Shown here: piece by piece, positions 51,202-61,729 of the stretch
Numbering within the stretch: the stretch's first letter is position 1
How the letters are laid out: each line of letters opens with the position of its first letter
Assembly (NCBI RefSeq): GCF_003112675.1
Contig: NZ_BFAY01000011.1
Coordinates: 1,612,001 to 1,676,000, forward strand
DNA: 64,000 nt
Reading direction: 5' to 3'
Source of the DNA: Leptospira johnsonii
GTDB taxonomy: Bacteria > Spirochaetota > Leptospiria > Leptospirales > Leptospiraceae
The notes under the pieces: generated by a model
The model's input: only the letters and a program-made list of their open reading frames with translations
Told to the model about the DNA's origin: nothing
The model's database searches: none
Made by a program: the position numbers and the translations under genes

Positions 51202-53883
51202 ATGTTGGAAACCAAGGTCCGCACTCTTACAGAAACTAAGTTCGAATGCCTTTCTTGCGGAACTGTTTCCAGGCTGCCGGAAGGAGTTCCTACAGGGACT
51301 GTTTTTAAACTCACTTGTTATCGTTGCGGGCAGAAAGCATTAGTCAAATACGTATCTTCTCCTCTTGAAACTATAGAAGAAAAACAATCTCCCAAAGAGG
51401 AGACGCCGCTACCGCCTGTTGGACCTCCAACATTTCAAGAAAGAGAACGACCTGCCATTCATCCCATTCAAAAAGAAGTTCCGAAGGAATCTCCGCTCGC
51501 CGGTATTTTAGAAGGTTTGCAAACCAAATGGCAAAATTGGAAAGAATCCTGGTCTAAAAATCATTCGGAAGATCGTCCTTGGTTCCAAAGAGTCAGGACC
51601 GAAACCGAATCTCCTACGGCTTTCCATCGTCCGATCAAAACCTTATCCGAAAGATTATTGGAGAGGGGAAGAAGGTTCCAATTTCCTAAATTCCGCCCGA
51701 ATATCTGGCTCATTGTTATTCCATTACCTTTAGCATTGGTGTTCCTGATCTTTTTCTGGATGGGAGTCATCCAAAGAGAAGCAGAAGTCCCAGGTCTATT
51801 AAGTATTTTTTATATTCATCAACCTACAGTTATTTATGATAGGGATGGCAGAAAAGTTTCCGAAATTTTCGGTAAAAAAACCAGTAATTTAGAATGGGAA
51901 GCATATCCTGAGAATTTGAAAAGAATGGTACTACTTGTTGAGGACCGCAGTTTCTTTTCTCATGGTGGAATCCATTATTCTTCAGTGCTTCGTGCATTTT
52001 TTGTAAACGTAATTAGTTTTCGGTTTAAACAAGGCGCATCTACCATCACACAACAGTTGGCCCGTATCCTTCTGAACGATCGTGAAAAAAGTTTGGGAAG
52101 AAAGTTGAAAGAAGCCCAACTTGCCTATGCTCTCGAATCTTCCTTAGATAAAGAAAAGATCCTATTACATTATATGAATAATGTGTATTTGGGCCATGGA
52201 GCATTCGGGTTTGCAAGTGCATCCGAGTTCTATTTTGGGAAAAAACCGAAAGACTTGAATGTGGCAGAGATGATCGTTCTGGCTTCTTTGGCATCTGCTC
52301 CTAATCGTTATTCTCCATTAAAAAATCCTGATCTATCTTCCGGAAGGGTCGAGGCTATCCTCCGATCTCTGGAGAATGACGGAGCATTAAAAGAAGATCT
52401 AAGGCCTACGATCCAAGAGATCTATCAGGCTTTTAATACTCGTTCTCCGGGAGAGACAGTATATGGAAATCGTAAAGATGATTCTCCTTACGTAACGGAA
52501 CATGTAAGAAAATTCCTGCAAACGATGTATCCGGATACGAATATCTATGAAAGTGGAGGATTTTCAGTTTATACCACAATTTCTCAGCCTGTTCAGGCGG
52601 AATTGCAAAAGGTGATCAAAACACATGTGGAAAATCTTTTAAAGAGCGGACAGGTTAGACGAAACAGGCTCACGGAGAACGGTAAAAATGCGGATGTAAA
52701 TCCTTTCCGGAATTTAGTGGCGGAACTTTCTCCCGCATTGGAATTATTCATCGACACGGATCGATTTGTGACCGGAGGAGATAGCGGATTGCAGGCTGCA
52801 GTCGTAGCAGTGGATCCTCAGACAGGAGATGTTCTTCTTTTACATGGGGGAACGGAATTCAAATCGGATAACCAATTCCCAAGAGCCACCGGAATGTACA
52901 GGCAAACAGGATCCACAATCAAACCGATCCTGTATTCGGAAGCGATTGATTCAGGGATCGCAAATCCAGCGACACATATCTTAGATGCACCTTTGATCTA
53001 TAAAAATTCAGTTTCGAATTGGATGCCTGAAAATATAGGAAATCAATACGACGGAGATATTTCTCTTAGAATAGCGTTAGCAAAATCCAAAAATACTGCG
53101 GCAGTCCAGATCGCCGAAAAACTAGGATTAGGCGAGATATCAAGCGCATTCGAAAGATTTTTCTTTCCTGAAGAGAAAGTATTAAAGAATAGATTTAGGC
53201 GAGATCTTTCTTTGGCATTAGGCTCCTTGGAGCTTTCTCCCTTAGAAATGGCTTCTGCATATTCTGCATTTGCAAACGACGGAAATATAATTCGACCTCA
53301 TTTGATCGAAAAAGTGGTAGATAGAGCGGGTAACGTGGTTTACCAAAGAAAGGACCAGGACGAATTCAATTTAAAATGGCCCCAGACTCGAAAAGCGATC
53401 ACACCGCCTACTGCGGAGATCATGGTGGACCTATTGCATGGAAGCGCAAATCATGCAGGCGTCCGCAACACAGGCTATAGGGGAGAAGTCGCCGGAAAAA
53501 CCGGGACTACAAACGAGCATAGAGATGCTTGGTTCGTAGGAGTGAGACCTGGAATTTCCATGGCGGTCTGGTTGGGTTACGATTCTCCCGGTTTTGGGAT
53601 GGGAAGTTCTGCGTTAGGCGGAACAATTGCCGCCCCTCTATGGGGAACAATCGCTAAACTATTCGATTCCGCAGAATCGGGCGATAAAGAAGAAAGAAAA
53701 AAATACCAGTACTCCCAAAGAGCGGTGAGTATGGATATCTGTCCTGAATCCGGAAAACTTCCCGGTCCGGATTGTCCTAAGAAGACCAGCGAATTATTTC
53801 ATCCGGCCCATCTTCCTGCGGAAACCTGTCCTCTGACCCATAAGTCGGATGCAAAACAGGAGCTTTTGAAGAATGTTTTCTAA
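51202..53883 (+). CDS. Class A penicillin-binding protein with an N-terminal zinc ribbon
   Basis: Makes and cross-links peptidoglycan. Residues 16-42 form a zinc-ribbon (C16-x2-C19, C39-x2-C42), then a proline-rich charged cytosolic linker, one membrane helix (about 169-190), a GT51 glycosyltransferase (E247 in [39 protein letters not shown]) and a transpeptidase with S571 in GSTIKPILY, the SKN motif in [11 protein letters not shown], and KTGTTNE near 766. The C-terminus has four cysteines ([19 protein letters not shown]). The zinc ribbon is not part of known PBP1A architecture. It overlaps the next gene by 11 bases. Confidence 0.93.
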   Translation: MLETKVRTLTETKFECLSCGTVSRLPEGVPTGTVFKLTCYRCGQKALVKYVSSPLETIEEKQSPKEETPLPPVGPPTFQERERPAIHPIQKEVPKESPLAGILEGLQTKWQNWKESWSKNHSEDRPWFQRVRTETESPTAFHRPIKTLSERLLERGRRFQFPKFRPNIWLIVIPLPLALVFLIFFWMGVIQREAEVPGLLSIFYIHQPTVIYDRDGRKVSEIFGKKTSNLEWEAYPENLKRMVLLVEDRSFFSHGGIHYSSVLRAFFVNVISFRFKQGASTITQQLARILLNDREKSLGRKLKEAQLAYALESSLDKEKILLHYMNNVYLGHGAFGFASASEFYFGKKPKDLNVAEMIVLASLASAPNRYSPLKNPDLSSGRVEAILRSLENDGALKEDLRPTIQEIYQAFNTRSPGETVYGNRKDDSPYVTEHVRKFLQTMYPDTNIYESGGFSVYTTISQPVQAELQKVIKTHVENLLKSGQVRRNRLTENGKNADVNPFRNLVAELSPALELFIDTDRFVTGGDSGLQAAVVAVDPQTGDVLLLHGGTEFKSDNQFPRATGMYRQTGSTIKPILYSEAIDSGIANPATHILDAPLIYKNSVSNWMPENIGNQYDGDISLRIALAKSKNTAAVQIAEKLGLGEISSAFERFFFPEEKVLKNRFRRDLSLALGSLELSPLEMASAYSAFANDGNIIRPHLIEKVVDRAGNVVYQRKDQDEFNLKWPQTRKAITPPTAEIMVDLLHGSANHAGVRNTGYRGEVAGKTGTTNEHRDAWFVGVRPGISMAVWLGYDSPGFGMGSSALGGTIAAPLWGTIAKLFDSAESGDKEERKKYQYSQRAVSMDICPESGKLPGPDCPKKTSELFHPAHLPAETCPLTHKSDAKQELLKNVF

Positions 53884-55465
53884 AAGAAAGATCGGGATCC
53901 TTTTCTTTCTGGTATTTTCTCTATTCCCGAGTTTGAGCTTCGGGGTTTCTTACGAAGAAGCTTACGAGTTAGAAAAACTTTCTCCGATATTTGCGATCCC
54001 ATTATACGAAGAAGTAGTCCGATCTTCCGGCATAGGGGACTTTAAAAAAACTGCGTCTTCCAGGCTTTACTTTCTATACGAAAAATTTAATAAATACATT
54101 CCTGCGGTCCAATACCAAACTAGAGCAGGAAGTTTGAAAAATAAAAAGGGAGAATGGTCCTCTCTAGTAAAAACACTTTCGGATGGATTAGGAGTCACAC
54201 CGTTCTCCTTATTGGCCGTTATAAATTCATGTTCTAAAGAAACTCCAGTTTGGGAAGCACCGGAACCGACAGTGCATCCGGAAACTGGAGAACTGATCCA
54301 GCCCACTCCTCCTGATCCTTATAGAGTATTGTCCAAAAAAGAGAATCATTCTTTGATACGTCTTTGTTATTCTTTAAAAATGAAACAAAAGGATTTCGAA
54401 GGATGGGATAACGTATTCTTTTATCTTTTCTCCAAAGATGTCCTGACAAAAGATGAGGCGCTTCCGCTTTGGGTGGGATCTTCTATCCAATCCGGAAAGG
54501 GAACACCTTACAGAAGAGTGTTTTTCTCCGGAAGATTCAAAGAATTAAGCAACGAATCCAAATCCGATCTATTATTCTTATACGCGAAGTTTCTCAGACA
54601 TAGTGGAAAATTCGAATCAAGCACCAGATATTTTCTGACAAGCGGGACCTACGCATCTTCCAAAAGAGGAAAATGGGAGACTGCAAAAAATCTTCTGATC
54701 ATGGATAGAAAGAAAGAAGCCTGCACAATGATCGGAGATTCTTTCAATGCAGGAGACGAGTCCGAAATTTTAATGAAGAAGATTTGCCAGTCTGGTAACT
54801 GGGATTGGATTCAAAGTTATTTGCCGGCTCTCAAGATTCTGATGAGAGAAAATCCAGACCCAGTATTTGCATATGCACTCGAAGGCGGCGGTAGAGAAGC
54901 GATCGATCTATTCTTAAAACAAGTAGGCGCCAAAATTTCCGACAAAGACGACGACTCGGAAGAAGATTCAGAGTCTGCAGATATTTTAAATAAGCTCATT
55001 CCTCCGGAGAACAGAAATAAATTTCCTTTTTGGGATGCTCGTGATAAAGAAGCGGATCTTGTAGTTCCGGACAGAGCAAAATATTTATGTAAGGTGATCC
55101 GTAGGCCATTCTTCGGGACTCCTTCCATCCAACCTCAATTCTGCAAGGAAGTCTCTCCAGGAAGTTTGGAAACATTACTTTCTATCGTAGCAGAAGAAGA
55201 GGAAGAAGCTAGCTTCGCATTTGCAGATCCTGCTTATCTCCCTCTTTCCGTAAAATGGGTCTGGAAAAACGGAACTGAATCCGAATCGAATGGAGAGCTC
55301 GCACAACCAAAAATTTTGGGTCCTTCTTCCGAGCCTGGTCCTTGGAATCTGGAATATATAGTATATCGTAAAATTCTAAATCGTGCTTACGCAGAGATCC
55401 GTATAAAGGATAAATACTTTGTGGTTTCGGTAAAACCTTCTTACGTGATTTGGAATAAGAATTAA
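53873..55465 (+). CDS. Hypothetical exported protein coupled to the PBP
   Basis: A signal peptide ([18 protein letters not shown]) precedes about 510 residues with many charged helices of TPR-like spacing ([91 protein letters not shown]), an acidic patch ([14 protein letters not shown]) and a beta-rich end ([30 protein letters not shown]). No catalytic motif is recognised. The helical part recalls the superhelical region of lytic transglycosylases. Its 11-base overlap with the PBP gene points to a periplasmic partner of the PBP (inference). Confidence 0.7.
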   Translation: MFSKRKIGILFFLVFSLFPSLSFGVSYEEAYELEKLSPIFAIPLYEEVVRSSGIGDFKKTASSRLYFLYEKFNKYIPAVQYQTRAGSLKNKKGEWSSLVKTLSDGLGVTPFSLLAVINSCSKETPVWEAPEPTVHPETGELIQPTPPDPYRVLSKKENHSLIRLCYSLKMKQKDFEGWDNVFFYLFSKDVLTKDEALPLWVGSSIQSGKGTPYRRVFFSGRFKELSNESKSDLLFLYAKFLRHSGKFESSTRYFLTSGTYASSKRGKWETAKNLLIMDRKKEACTMIGDSFNAGDESEILMKKICQSGNWDWIQSYLPALKILMRENPDPVFAYALEGGGREAIDLFLKQVGAKISDKDDDSEEDSESADILNKLIPPENRNKFPFWDARDKEADLVVPDRAKYLCKVIRRPFFGTPSIQPQFCKEVSPGSLETLLSIVAEEEEEASFAFADPAYLPLSVKWVWKNGTESESNGELAQPKILGPSSEPGPWNLEYIVYRKILNRAYAEIRIKDKYFVVSVKPSYVIWNKN

Positions 55466-55544
55466 GAGTCTAGCTCTGCGATGATTACTTTCTGAATGTA
55501 AGATCTATAAGTTTTGGTTTATATGTTGAAATTCATGTGCGAGA

Positions 55545-56045
55545 TCACTTCAAAATTAATTCTACTATTTCTTCTGGAGATTTTTTATTTTTGGCGCTGA
55601 TCTCTTCCAGAGAATCAGAAGGATCATCTATAATAATATTATTCTTCTTCAATATTTCTGCTGCTTTCTGATAGTCTCCGTTCAATAGTTTGAAAGAATC
55701 TGATACAGGGGACTTTGCGAATTTTTCCAAAATCTGGTCTTCCAAATTCCCATGTATTTTCCCGCCAACAATAAACGCGACTGAAAGAATAAGGATCGCA
55801 ATACTCGGAAGAAGAAGTTGCCGCTTCTTCGCGTAATTTTTGATATTACTCCAATTCATTCGTATATGCAAAATCGCAAAAACAACGAAGCTTAGCCCCA
55901 AGAACTCATGAACAACTTTCGTATAATCATCCAAGATATGAAAGAACATCAAGACACCCGTGACCCCGACGGTAAGGAAGATAAAAACTAAATAAGGTGT
56001 AACGAATTCTTTTTTGATTTTCATGGAGCTACTCTTGTTATACAT
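55545..56045 (-). CDS. DUF4405-type membrane protein
   Basis: Three hydrophobic helices with conserved histidines on the first ones (LMFFHILDDYTKVVHEFLGLSFVVFAILHIRMNWSNI), the DUF4405/cytochrome b561-like pattern that suggests haem binding between helices, followed by a third helix (LLPSIAILILSVAFIVGG) and a short exported tail ending ISAKNKKSPEEIVELIL. An ATG at 56024 is an alternative start. Partner unknown. Confidence 0.75.
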   Translation of the reverse strand: MYNKSSSMKIKKEFVTPYLVFIFLTVGVTGVLMFFHILDDYTKVVHEFLGLSFVVFAILHIRMNWSNIKNYAKKRQLLLPSIAILILSVAFIVGGKIHGNLEDQILEKFAKSPVSDSFKLLNGDYQKAAEILKKNNIIIDDPSDSLEEISAKNKKSPEEIVELILK

Positions 56046-56092
56046 GAGACCTTGGTTGGGCTGGAGGTTCCAAATAAAGGATTCGCGGAATA

Positions 56093-56300
56093 TTGAGTAA
56101 AATTAGAAATGCGGATTCGCCGTTACGCAGTCTCGCATCCTGCTCGACTGGGCTCCACGGCGTCTTTCTTGCGCTCTTCGCCATCCATGGGCTCGAGTCG
56201 CATTCATTTACGCTCCCTACGGGTCGCTATGAATGCTCACGGTTGCAAGCTTCGAATCCTTCCGGATCTTCTGGTATATTAGGATTTTGTTTTAAGGGGA
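56093..56300. repeat. GC-rich interspersed repeat next to tRNA genes
   Basis: Contains CATTCAT...CGCTCCCTACGGGTCGCT...ATGAATG (56201-56235), a hairpin whose core matches 13811-13830. The rest, with the GC-rich CTCGACTGGGCTCCACGGCG stretch, resembles the other GC-rich repeats. No gene is seen between 56046 and 56314. Confidence 0.6.
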
Positions 56301-56314
56301 AAGAAAGAAATTTT

Positions 56315-56396
56315 TGGGCAGGGAAGGATTCGAACCTTCGAAGGCTGGGCCAGCAGATTTACAGTCTGCCCTCGTTGACCGCTTGAGTACCTACCC
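56315..56396 (-). tRNA. tRNA-Tyr (anticodon GTA)
   Basis: Read on the minus strand: the acceptor arms GGGTAGG and CCTGCCC pair (one G-T wobble), the anticodon stem-loop is CAGACTGTAAATCTG with GTA at 56362-56360, there is a long variable arm as in class II tRNAs, and the T-arm GGTTCGAATCC is standard. The discriminator base is A. Confidence 0.95.
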
Positions 56397-56457
56397 GTTG
56401 TTGAAAGCCATTATTTTTGCTCAGGGTGGCCGGTCAATCTTATTCGAAAAATGAACG

Positions 56458-56530
56458 AGCTGCCTATAGGAATCGAACCCACAACCGGCTGATTACAAAT
56501 CAGCTGCTCTACCAATTGAGCTAAGGCAGC
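56458..56530 (-). tRNA. tRNA-Thr (anticodon TGT)
   Basis: Minus strand: acceptor GCTGCCT pairs with AGGCAGC, D-arm TAGCTCAATTGGTAGAGC, anticodon loop CTGATTTGTAATCAG with TGT, T-arm GTGGGTTCGATTCCTAT. It lies 61 bases upstream of tRNA-Tyr on the same strand, likely one transcript. Confidence 0.95.
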
Positions 56531-56617
56531 GTTCAGAGACAGTTTTCGAAACCATTTTGTCGGGTCAATCGATTAAAAAGGATTTTCTCCTGCTTTCGAT
56601 TATTGTCTTTTGGACAG

Positions 56618-57001
56618 ATGTCTCTTTTTCTGATAAATGCCGGAATGACTCTCTCGATCCTCTTTTTTTATACAGGGTATTGGTTTCGTTTTCGGAACAA
56701 TCGACTTCATCGGATTTTTAATTCGGGAGGTATTCTTTTCAATCTGGTGACCGCGTTTTATCTGCTCGGTTTAAAGTATTTGGGAGAAGGGATAGAGCAG
56801 GCAGGCCTGATTGCCACAGTAGATAAACTGTATATAGATATTCACAGAGCTATTGCGGCATTTACCCTGGTCCTGATGTTACTCATGGGTTGGTCCGGAC
56901 TAACTAGAAAAAAAGAATTCCATAGGAAGCTTCATTTTATTTTTCTACCATTATACACACTCGTTTATCTCTCGGGACTATTTCTGTTCCGCTCTAATTA
57001 A
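56618..57001 (+). CDS. Hypothetical four-helix membrane protein
   Basis: About 127 residues with four hydrophobic segments (LINAGMTLSILFFYTGYWF, GGILFNLVTAFYLLGL, AIAAFTLVLMLLMGWSGL, LHFIFLPLYTLVYLSGLFLF) and histidines at helix ends (DIHRAIAAF, HRKLHF), a layout like DUF420 or b561-type proteins, but I cannot name a family. A TTG at 56603 is in frame; the ATG at 56618 is more likely. It lies 18 bases before the transketolase gene and may be co-transcribed. Confidence 0.65.
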   Translation: MSLFLINAGMTLSILFFYTGYWFRFRNNRLHRIFNSGGILFNLVTAFYLLGLKYLGEGIEQAGLIATVDKLYIDIHRAIAAFTLVLMLLMGWSGLTRKKEFHRKLHFIFLPLYTLVYLSGLFLFRSN

Positions 57002-57019
57002 TACGGAGCCTTTGCAACC

Positions 57020-57844
57020 ATGGAAGACACCAAAGAAATCAAAATATTCGCTAATAATATCCGCAAAAACGTGATCAAAATGGTCACTGCTGCCAAATCC
57101 GGTCACCCGGGAGGGCCTCTGGGACTAGCGGATATTTACGCAGTATTATACAAAAAGGTCCTAAACCATAAACCTTCCGATCCGGATTGGGAAGACAGGG
57201 ACAGATTGATCCTTTCCAACGGGCATGTATGCGCAGTACGTTATGCTGCTATGGCCCAAGCCGGGTTTTTTCCTGAATCTGAACTTCTTACCTTTCGGAA
57301 CATAAACTCCAAATTACAGGGACATCCCTCTACCCGTTATTTAAAAGGGATCGAAAGTTCTTCCGGGTCCTTGGGCCAAGGACTTTCCATTTCAGTCGGG
57401 ATCGCTTTGGGAGCGAGACTCTCTAAAAAAGACTACAAAGTATATGCATGTATTTCTGACGGAGAATGTGGAGAAGGTATGACCTGGGAAGCAGCTCAAT
57501 CCGCTGCTCATTATAAAACCGATAACTTGATTGCGTTTATGGATAAGAACGGGATACAGATCGATGGATTTACCAAAGACGTAATGAATCTGGAGCCTCT
57601 TAACAAAAAGTTTGCTGCATTCGGATGGAATGTATTAGAAGCAGATGGTCATAATATCGAATCCATTATTTCGGCTTTCGAAAAGGCAAAGTCTCATAAA
57701 GGCTCTCCTACCATTATCCTTTTTGATACAGTACTAGGAAAAGGTGTCTCCTTCATGGAAAATAATCCAGGATGGCATGGAACTCCTCCAAATGCTGAAC
57801 AAGAAAAGAAAGCATTGGAAGAATTAGAACAAGTAACCGTTTAA
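57020..57844 (+). CDS. Transketolase, N-terminal subunit
   Basis: The thiamine-diphosphate binding half of a split transketolase: [19 protein letters not shown] at the start, [19 protein letters not shown], and the ThDP motif [38 protein letters not shown]. The length of 274 is that of the family's N-terminal subunit. The C-terminal (pyrimidine) subunit, usually next to it, is not present; a hairpin follows directly. It works in the pentose phosphate pathway when combined with its partner. Confidence 0.93.
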   Translation: MEDTKEIKIFANNIRKNVIKMVTAAKSGHPGGPLGLADIYAVLYKKVLNHKPSDPDWEDRDRLILSNGHVCAVRYAAMAQAGFFPESELLTFRNINSKLQGHPSTRYLKGIESSSGSLGQGLSISVGIALGARLSKKDYKVYACISDGECGEGMTWEAAQSAAHYKTDNLIAFMDKNGIQIDGFTKDVMNLEPLNKKFAAFGWNVLEADGHNIESIISAFEKAKSHKGSPTIILFDTVLGKGVSFMENNPGWHGTPPNAEQEKKALEELEQVTV

Positions 57845-57851
57845 TCCTCTT

Positions 57852-57879
57852 GGGTTAGAAAAAGAAATTTTTCTAACCC
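57852..57879 (+). terminator. Hairpin terminator after the transketolase gene
   Basis: GGGTTAGAAAAA and TTTTTCTAACCC form a perfect 12-base stem around GAAA, a very stable tetraloop-type hairpin. It has no clear T-run beyond its own arm, but its position 8 bases after the stop codon fits a terminator. Confidence 0.7.
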
Positions 57880-58045
57880 GAACATTTCTCTTAACATAAC
57901 AAAAGTCTCATTCATTTTCCGATCACTTAAACAGGTGCGTTCGAAAAAGATGGAAGACATAGTTTACTTATAGTACTCATCCTTTTTTTATTTAGATCTA
58001 TCAGATCCGAATTGACTTTCGTTTTTGAAATTAGATTTTATAGAT

Positions 58046-58945
58046 ATGCAATCCTCCGATTCTTTCTTCGGTACAGTTCCTTTTCCTCCCGATAAGATCG
58101 AGGATAAGTTCTATCAGTTGGAATTTTCTTCTCTTCAAGATAAATCTAGGATCATAAAAGAGATCGCTAGCATGATCCCTTGGCAAGTTAGAGTTCAAGA
58201 CATTGCAGATGAGCTAAAAGATCCGACTCTCAGAGTGTTTGCACGGTCTGTAAGTGCTGCGGTCCATTCGGAAAGGATCAGTTATCGTTATTCTATCTTA
58301 GCTGAGAAGGGTCATCCAAATCATTATGACGATCTTGAAGAAGGTGTGTTTCTACTTTCTTCTGTCATTGATTCGGATCTTTCTTATTTGGAGTTCAGAA
58401 CGTACCTGGATAAGATAGCGATTCGAGTCGAAGAGTTAGTAGACCTGAACGAGGACCTCGCTTCCGACGAAGTCAAGGTGCATTTTTTAACCAGAGTGCT
58501 CTCTCAGGAAGAAGGTTTCGGCGGAAATCACGATCAATACGAGGACCCGAACAATTCTTATCTTCACAAGGTATTCTCTTCTAAAAAAGGGATCCCAATT
58601 TCTCTTTCAGTTATCTATCTGTTAGTGGCGCATAGATTACAACTCCCCTTATATGGGGTCAATATGCCTCTGCATTTTCTCTTACATTTCGAATCTTCCG
58701 AATTCCAAACGTATATTGATTCTTATCACGGCGGTGTGATGTTGGATCGTTCTACCTGTATTCGTTTTCTAAAAGCGAACGGATTCCAGGCCCATGAAAG
58801 ATATTTCACTCATGCGAGTAGTTTGACAATTCTCAAAAGAATGTTTCGCAACCTCATTCATATCTACCGCAAAAAAGAGGACAGAGATATGGAAAAGATC
58901 CTTTCCCGTCATCTTCTTGCCCTGGACAATAAGTGGAAACCTTGA
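58046..58945 (+). CDS. SirB1/transglutaminase-like family protein
   Basis: Residues 95-215 match the SirB1-type transglutaminase-like domain: [77 protein letters not shown], and FIDSYHGG-like [13 protein letters not shown]. The usual catalytic cysteine position holds serine (PISLSVIY), as in most SirB1 proteins, so it may be non-catalytic. An in-frame TTG at 58025 is less likely as start. No ribosome site is evident. Role unknown. Confidence 0.8.
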   Translation: MQSSDSFFGTVPFPPDKIEDKFYQLEFSSLQDKSRIIKEIASMIPWQVRVQDIADELKDPTLRVFARSVSAAVHSERISYRYSILAEKGHPNHYDDLEEGVFLLSSVIDSDLSYLEFRTYLDKIAIRVEELVDLNEDLASDEVKVHFLTRVLSQEEGFGGNHDQYEDPNNSYLHKVFSSKKGIPISLSVIYLLVAHRLQLPLYGVNMPLHFLLHFESSEFQTYIDSYHGGVMLDRSTCIRFLKANGFQAHERYFTHASSLTILKRMFRNLIHIYRKKEDRDMEKILSRHLLALDNKWKP

Positions 58946-59035
58946 CCATAAATTGGCTCCGAACCTCTCTCCTCGCTTCCTTTACTGCTTGAGCCGAAAA
59001 TTCGTTTCTAAATACTGTCGTAACAGGAAACCCGC

Positions 59036-59995
59036 GTGAAAGCAAAAGGATTGAAGGATCTCTTAGTCCGTAAGTTCGATAAAAAACTAAAAGATATCAT
59101 AGACGAAGATCTACGCATTCTGGCCGAGATCAAAGAATATACGATCCGTTCCGGAGGAAAAAGGATACGTCCTATTCTACATTATTGCCTTTGTAAGATC
59201 TTGGGTTATAAGGGAGAAAAATACTCCGACGTAGGTGCGATCGCGGAGCTGATCCATGCGGCAAGCCTTCTTCATGACGATGTGGTGGATGAGGCCCAGA
59301 CTAGAAGAGGAATGCCAAGTGTTCCTTCCAAATTCGGGAACAAGACTTCTATCCTTGCCGGAGATTATCTTCTCGCCTGCGGGATTGACCATCTAAACAG
59401 CTTAGGTTCTCCGGATCTTATGGACTTGTTCACGACTGTGATCAAGGACCTTTCCATCAGCGAACTAATCCAGATGGAATGGGAGAAAAATCCCAAAATT
59501 ACATTAGATATCTATAATAAAGTAGTCTACGGAAAAACCGCATCATTATTCGGAGCTGTCTCAGAAGCAGCGGGAATATTGGCAGAAGTTCCCAAAAAGA
59601 CCAGAAAAAAACTCCACGAGTTCGGCATCCGCTTAGGTTCTTTATTCCAAAAGCAGGATGATGCGATCGATTATTTCCAGGCAGGAGACCAAACGGGAAA
59701 AATCCCTCTAAAAGATTTCCGCAACGGTTTGTATACATATCCTATCCTGAAGTTGCTGGAAATCGCGGACAAGAACGACAAAAAACTGGCTCATTCTTTA
59801 TTCGCGAAGGAAGAAAGGAGTTCGGATGACGATTTAGTCATTCTCTCCTTATTAAACAGGTATAATATTCGAAAAAGTTTAAACGAAGAATTCGTTTCCG
59901 ATGTGGAAGGTCTATTGGGCTTCCTAAAATCCTATCCTGAGTCCAACGAAGGCGCTCTTGTTAAAGAACAATTCCGCAAATTGATGGAAGTGTGA
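59036..59995 (+). CDS. Polyprenyl diphosphate synthase
   Basis: Extends a prenyl chain for the quinone side chain or the lipid carrier. The two aspartate-rich motifs are [15 protein letters not shown] (first, DDxxD) and [11 protein letters not shown] (second), and [11 protein letters not shown] and [16 protein letters not shown] are the other family motifs. Length 319 and pattern fit octaprenyl/heptaprenyl synthases (IspB type). The start is a GTG with AGGAAA 5 bases upstream. Confidence 0.92.
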   Translation: MKAKGLKDLLVRKFDKKLKDIIDEDLRILAEIKEYTIRSGGKRIRPILHYCLCKILGYKGEKYSDVGAIAELIHAASLLHDDVVDEAQTRRGMPSVPSKFGNKTSILAGDYLLACGIDHLNSLGSPDLMDLFTTVIKDLSISELIQMEWEKNPKITLDIYNKVVYGKTASLFGAVSEAAGILAEVPKKTRKKLHEFGIRLGSLFQKQDDAIDYFQAGDQTGKIPLKDFRNGLYTYPILKLLEIADKNDKKLAHSLFAKEERSSDDDLVILSLLNRYNIRKSLNEEFVSDVEGLLGFLKSYPESNEGALVKEQFRKLMEV

Positions 59996-60015
59996 TTTCA
60001 GGTCTGCTTTATAAA

Positions 60016-60047
60016 AACTAGACGAAACAAACCCGTTTCGTCTAGTT
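60016..60047. terminator. Hairpin between the prenyl synthase and a convergent lipoprotein gene
   Basis: AACTAGACGAAAC and GTTTCGTCTAGTT form a perfect 13-base stem, in the 62 bases between two convergent genes. Confidence 0.75.
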
Positions 60048-60057
60048 CGAGAAATTA

Positions 60058-60594
60058 TTATTTTTTGCCGGTTTTTACTTGTACTTTGGAAACTTCTTCC
60101 AAGAATTTTTTAATATTTGCCTTTGCGGAATTTTCGTTTGCCAATCGCATTCTTTTAACCCCGACTAAAGCGTCGCTCATTGTAGCTTCTCCGGATTCGT
60201 CTACTAAAAGCTCTTGGATTACCTGAGTTCCTTTTGACAGAGTGTATTTGATTTTCGTTTTTACTGTGAAAGTTGTCCCGAAGTAAGGTCGATCCACATC
60301 TACAATCTCAATTTTAAGATGCCAATTGTTCCCGAATTGTTCTTCGAGGGTTTCGAAAAGGCCGGCAGCTGCTACAGATTCTTTTACTGCAGCAGTAAAT
60401 TCTTCGTCCGATATTTTTGACATCCAAAAAGGTAAAGTAGTACTTCCGCCTACGGATTCGTTGATATAGATTTTATCTCCGACTTTTTTGGGAGCTTTAA
60501 AGTCTGTAACTCTCATTCCTTCTCTGGTAGCAGGGAAAGCACAGTTAAACATTACTAACGCCGAAGCGATTAGGAAAGCGGTTTTACGATTCAT
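60058..60594 (-). CDS. Hypothetical lipoprotein
   Basis: Signal TAFLIASALVMFNC, lipid cysteine at 18. The mature part of 160 residues (KVGDKIYINESVGGSTTLPFWMSKISDEEFTAAVKESVAAAGLF, then WHLKIEIVDVDRPYFGTTFTVKTKIKYTL) has the look of small lipoproteins that help outer-membrane or cell-wall machines, with a helix followed by a four-strand sheet. I do not recognise a named family. GGA-like ribosome site is weak. Confidence 0.75.
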   Translation of the reverse strand: MNRKTAFLIASALVMFNCAFPATREGMRVTDFKAPKKVGDKIYINESVGGSTTLPFWMSKISDEEFTAAVKESVAAAGLFETLEEQFGNNWHLKIEIVDVDRPYFGTTFTVKTKIKYTLSKGTQVIQELLVDESGEATMSDALVGVKRMRLANENSAKANIKKFLEEVSKVQVKTGKK

Positions 60595-60773
60595 TTTTGT
60601 CCTTATTGAGGGTGATTAAGAGTAGTATGATTTTCTAAAGCGCATAACGGTCAAATTCGTTTTGGACTAAAAGGGCGAATTGATTTATAAAAAAATAAAT
60701 TAATCGAGTTTTGTTCTTCATTTTTATCCCATTCAGGATATTTCTTTAGCGCAATTGAAAATGAAATGTACAT

Positions 60774-60807
60774 AAAAAAGCCGTAGTAAAATTACTACGG
60801 CTTTTTT
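60774..60807. terminator. Strong bidirectional terminator
   Basis: AAAAAAGCCGTAGTA and TACTACGGCTTTTTT pair around AAAT. It lies 21 bases after the stop of the lipoprotein gene ending at 60828 and serves that strand. The stretch 60595-60773 is gene-free and AT-rich. Confidence 0.9.
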
Positions 60808-60827
60808 CATCCGATCTAAACTTTCGA

Positions 60828-61577
60828 TTATTGGCCGGTAGTTGAGGAAGACCCGGAAGGGATCGCGTTACTTGTGCAGTTGATATCACCTTTGATAGAA
60901 ACAGTAGGACCGCTGGCAGTATTCGTATTATAACATTTTAAACCGTCTTGGGTATAACACATACTGGAAGAAGTTGCAGAAGTACAGTTGATGAAGTCTG
61001 TAGTATAACATTGGGTCAAAGCAAGACCTGCAGATCCGGTTGTTACTTTGTTCCCGACTAAATCCAAGGTAACTGTCAAATAGGAAAGAGCCTGAGTGCT
61101 AGACGTTCCAGTATCCACAGGAACTCCGCTTCCTCCCCAGAAAATTTTTCCGTAGTTTGCTACCACAGGTGAGATTCCCAAAGCAGGCAGACCGGAGAAG
61201 GAGAATCCTTGTTGAGCGTCCACAGTCCCTTGGTTTTGAGTCGCATCGTAAACGAATTTCAAGGTTACGAATGCTCCTGTAGTAAAATACATCCTGGAAT
61301 TGATTGTAAATAAATTCGTAGTGGAACCTGTGCCTGTCGTAGTTCCTGTAGTAGTCCCGCTGCTGGAACTGGAATAAGGAGCTGCAGTCCCACAATTGGA
61401 GGTCTTGTCCTTATCGATCTCTCCCTGGATAGGGAAGGTGGAGCCGTCGGTTCCGGTAACTGTTAGATCAACTTTATTAGTATCACCCGTATTGCAAGAC
61501 ACAAGCACCGCGACCGAGGCGATTAGGCCGACAAATGCAGGGAATAATTTGGAAATAAACGGTTTTGAGAACGCCAT
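60828..61577 (-). CDS. Hypothetical lipoprotein with a Thr/Ser/Gly-rich linker
   Basis: The ATG at 61577 gives a proper lipoprotein signal (FVGLIASVAVLVSC, cysteine 28); the frame extends to an ATG at 61652, but that leader would bury the signal. After VDLTVTGTDGSTFPIQGEIDKD comes a low-complexity linker (SSSSSGTTTGTTTGTGSTT), then a beta-rich domain and a cysteine-rich C-terminus (CYTTDFINCTSATSSSMCYTQDGLKC) ending in a Ser/Thr tail. Surface exposure is plausible. No family recognised. Confidence 0.75.
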   Translation of the reverse strand: MAFSKPFISKLFPAFVGLIASVAVLVSCNTGDTNKVDLTVTGTDGSTFPIQGEIDKDKTSNCGTAAPYSSSSSGTTTGTTTGTGSTTNLFTINSRMYFTTGAFVTLKFVYDATQNQGTVDAQQGFSFSGLPALGISPVVANYGKIFWGGSGVPVDTGTSSTQALSYLTVTLDLVGNKVTTGSAGLALTQCYTTDFINCTSATSSSMCYTQDGLKCYNTNTASGPTVSIKGDINCTSNAIPSGSSSTTGQ

Positions 61578-61729
61578 AATTCTAATATCTATCTTCGGAA
61601 AATCATGGTCAAGAATGAAATCTTGGGAACGAAAACTCGACCAATTGGACATGAGACCCGGAAAACTCCCCGGAAGGTTCCGCCATTGAGTTGACTTGAC
61701 TCCGATTTTGATATCCGATCGTCCTTCTG

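Noticed and set aside
51285..51302. GGAAGGAGTTCCTACAGG, a possible palindromic repeat inside the PBP gene
   Set aside because: Only about 12 bases match the family, and it encodes PEGVPTG between the two cysteine pairs, where a normal zinc-ribbon turn is expected; chance is likely.
56093..56386. Frame of 97 codons before and across tRNA-Tyr
   Set aside because: Runs through a GC-rich repeat and a tRNA gene.
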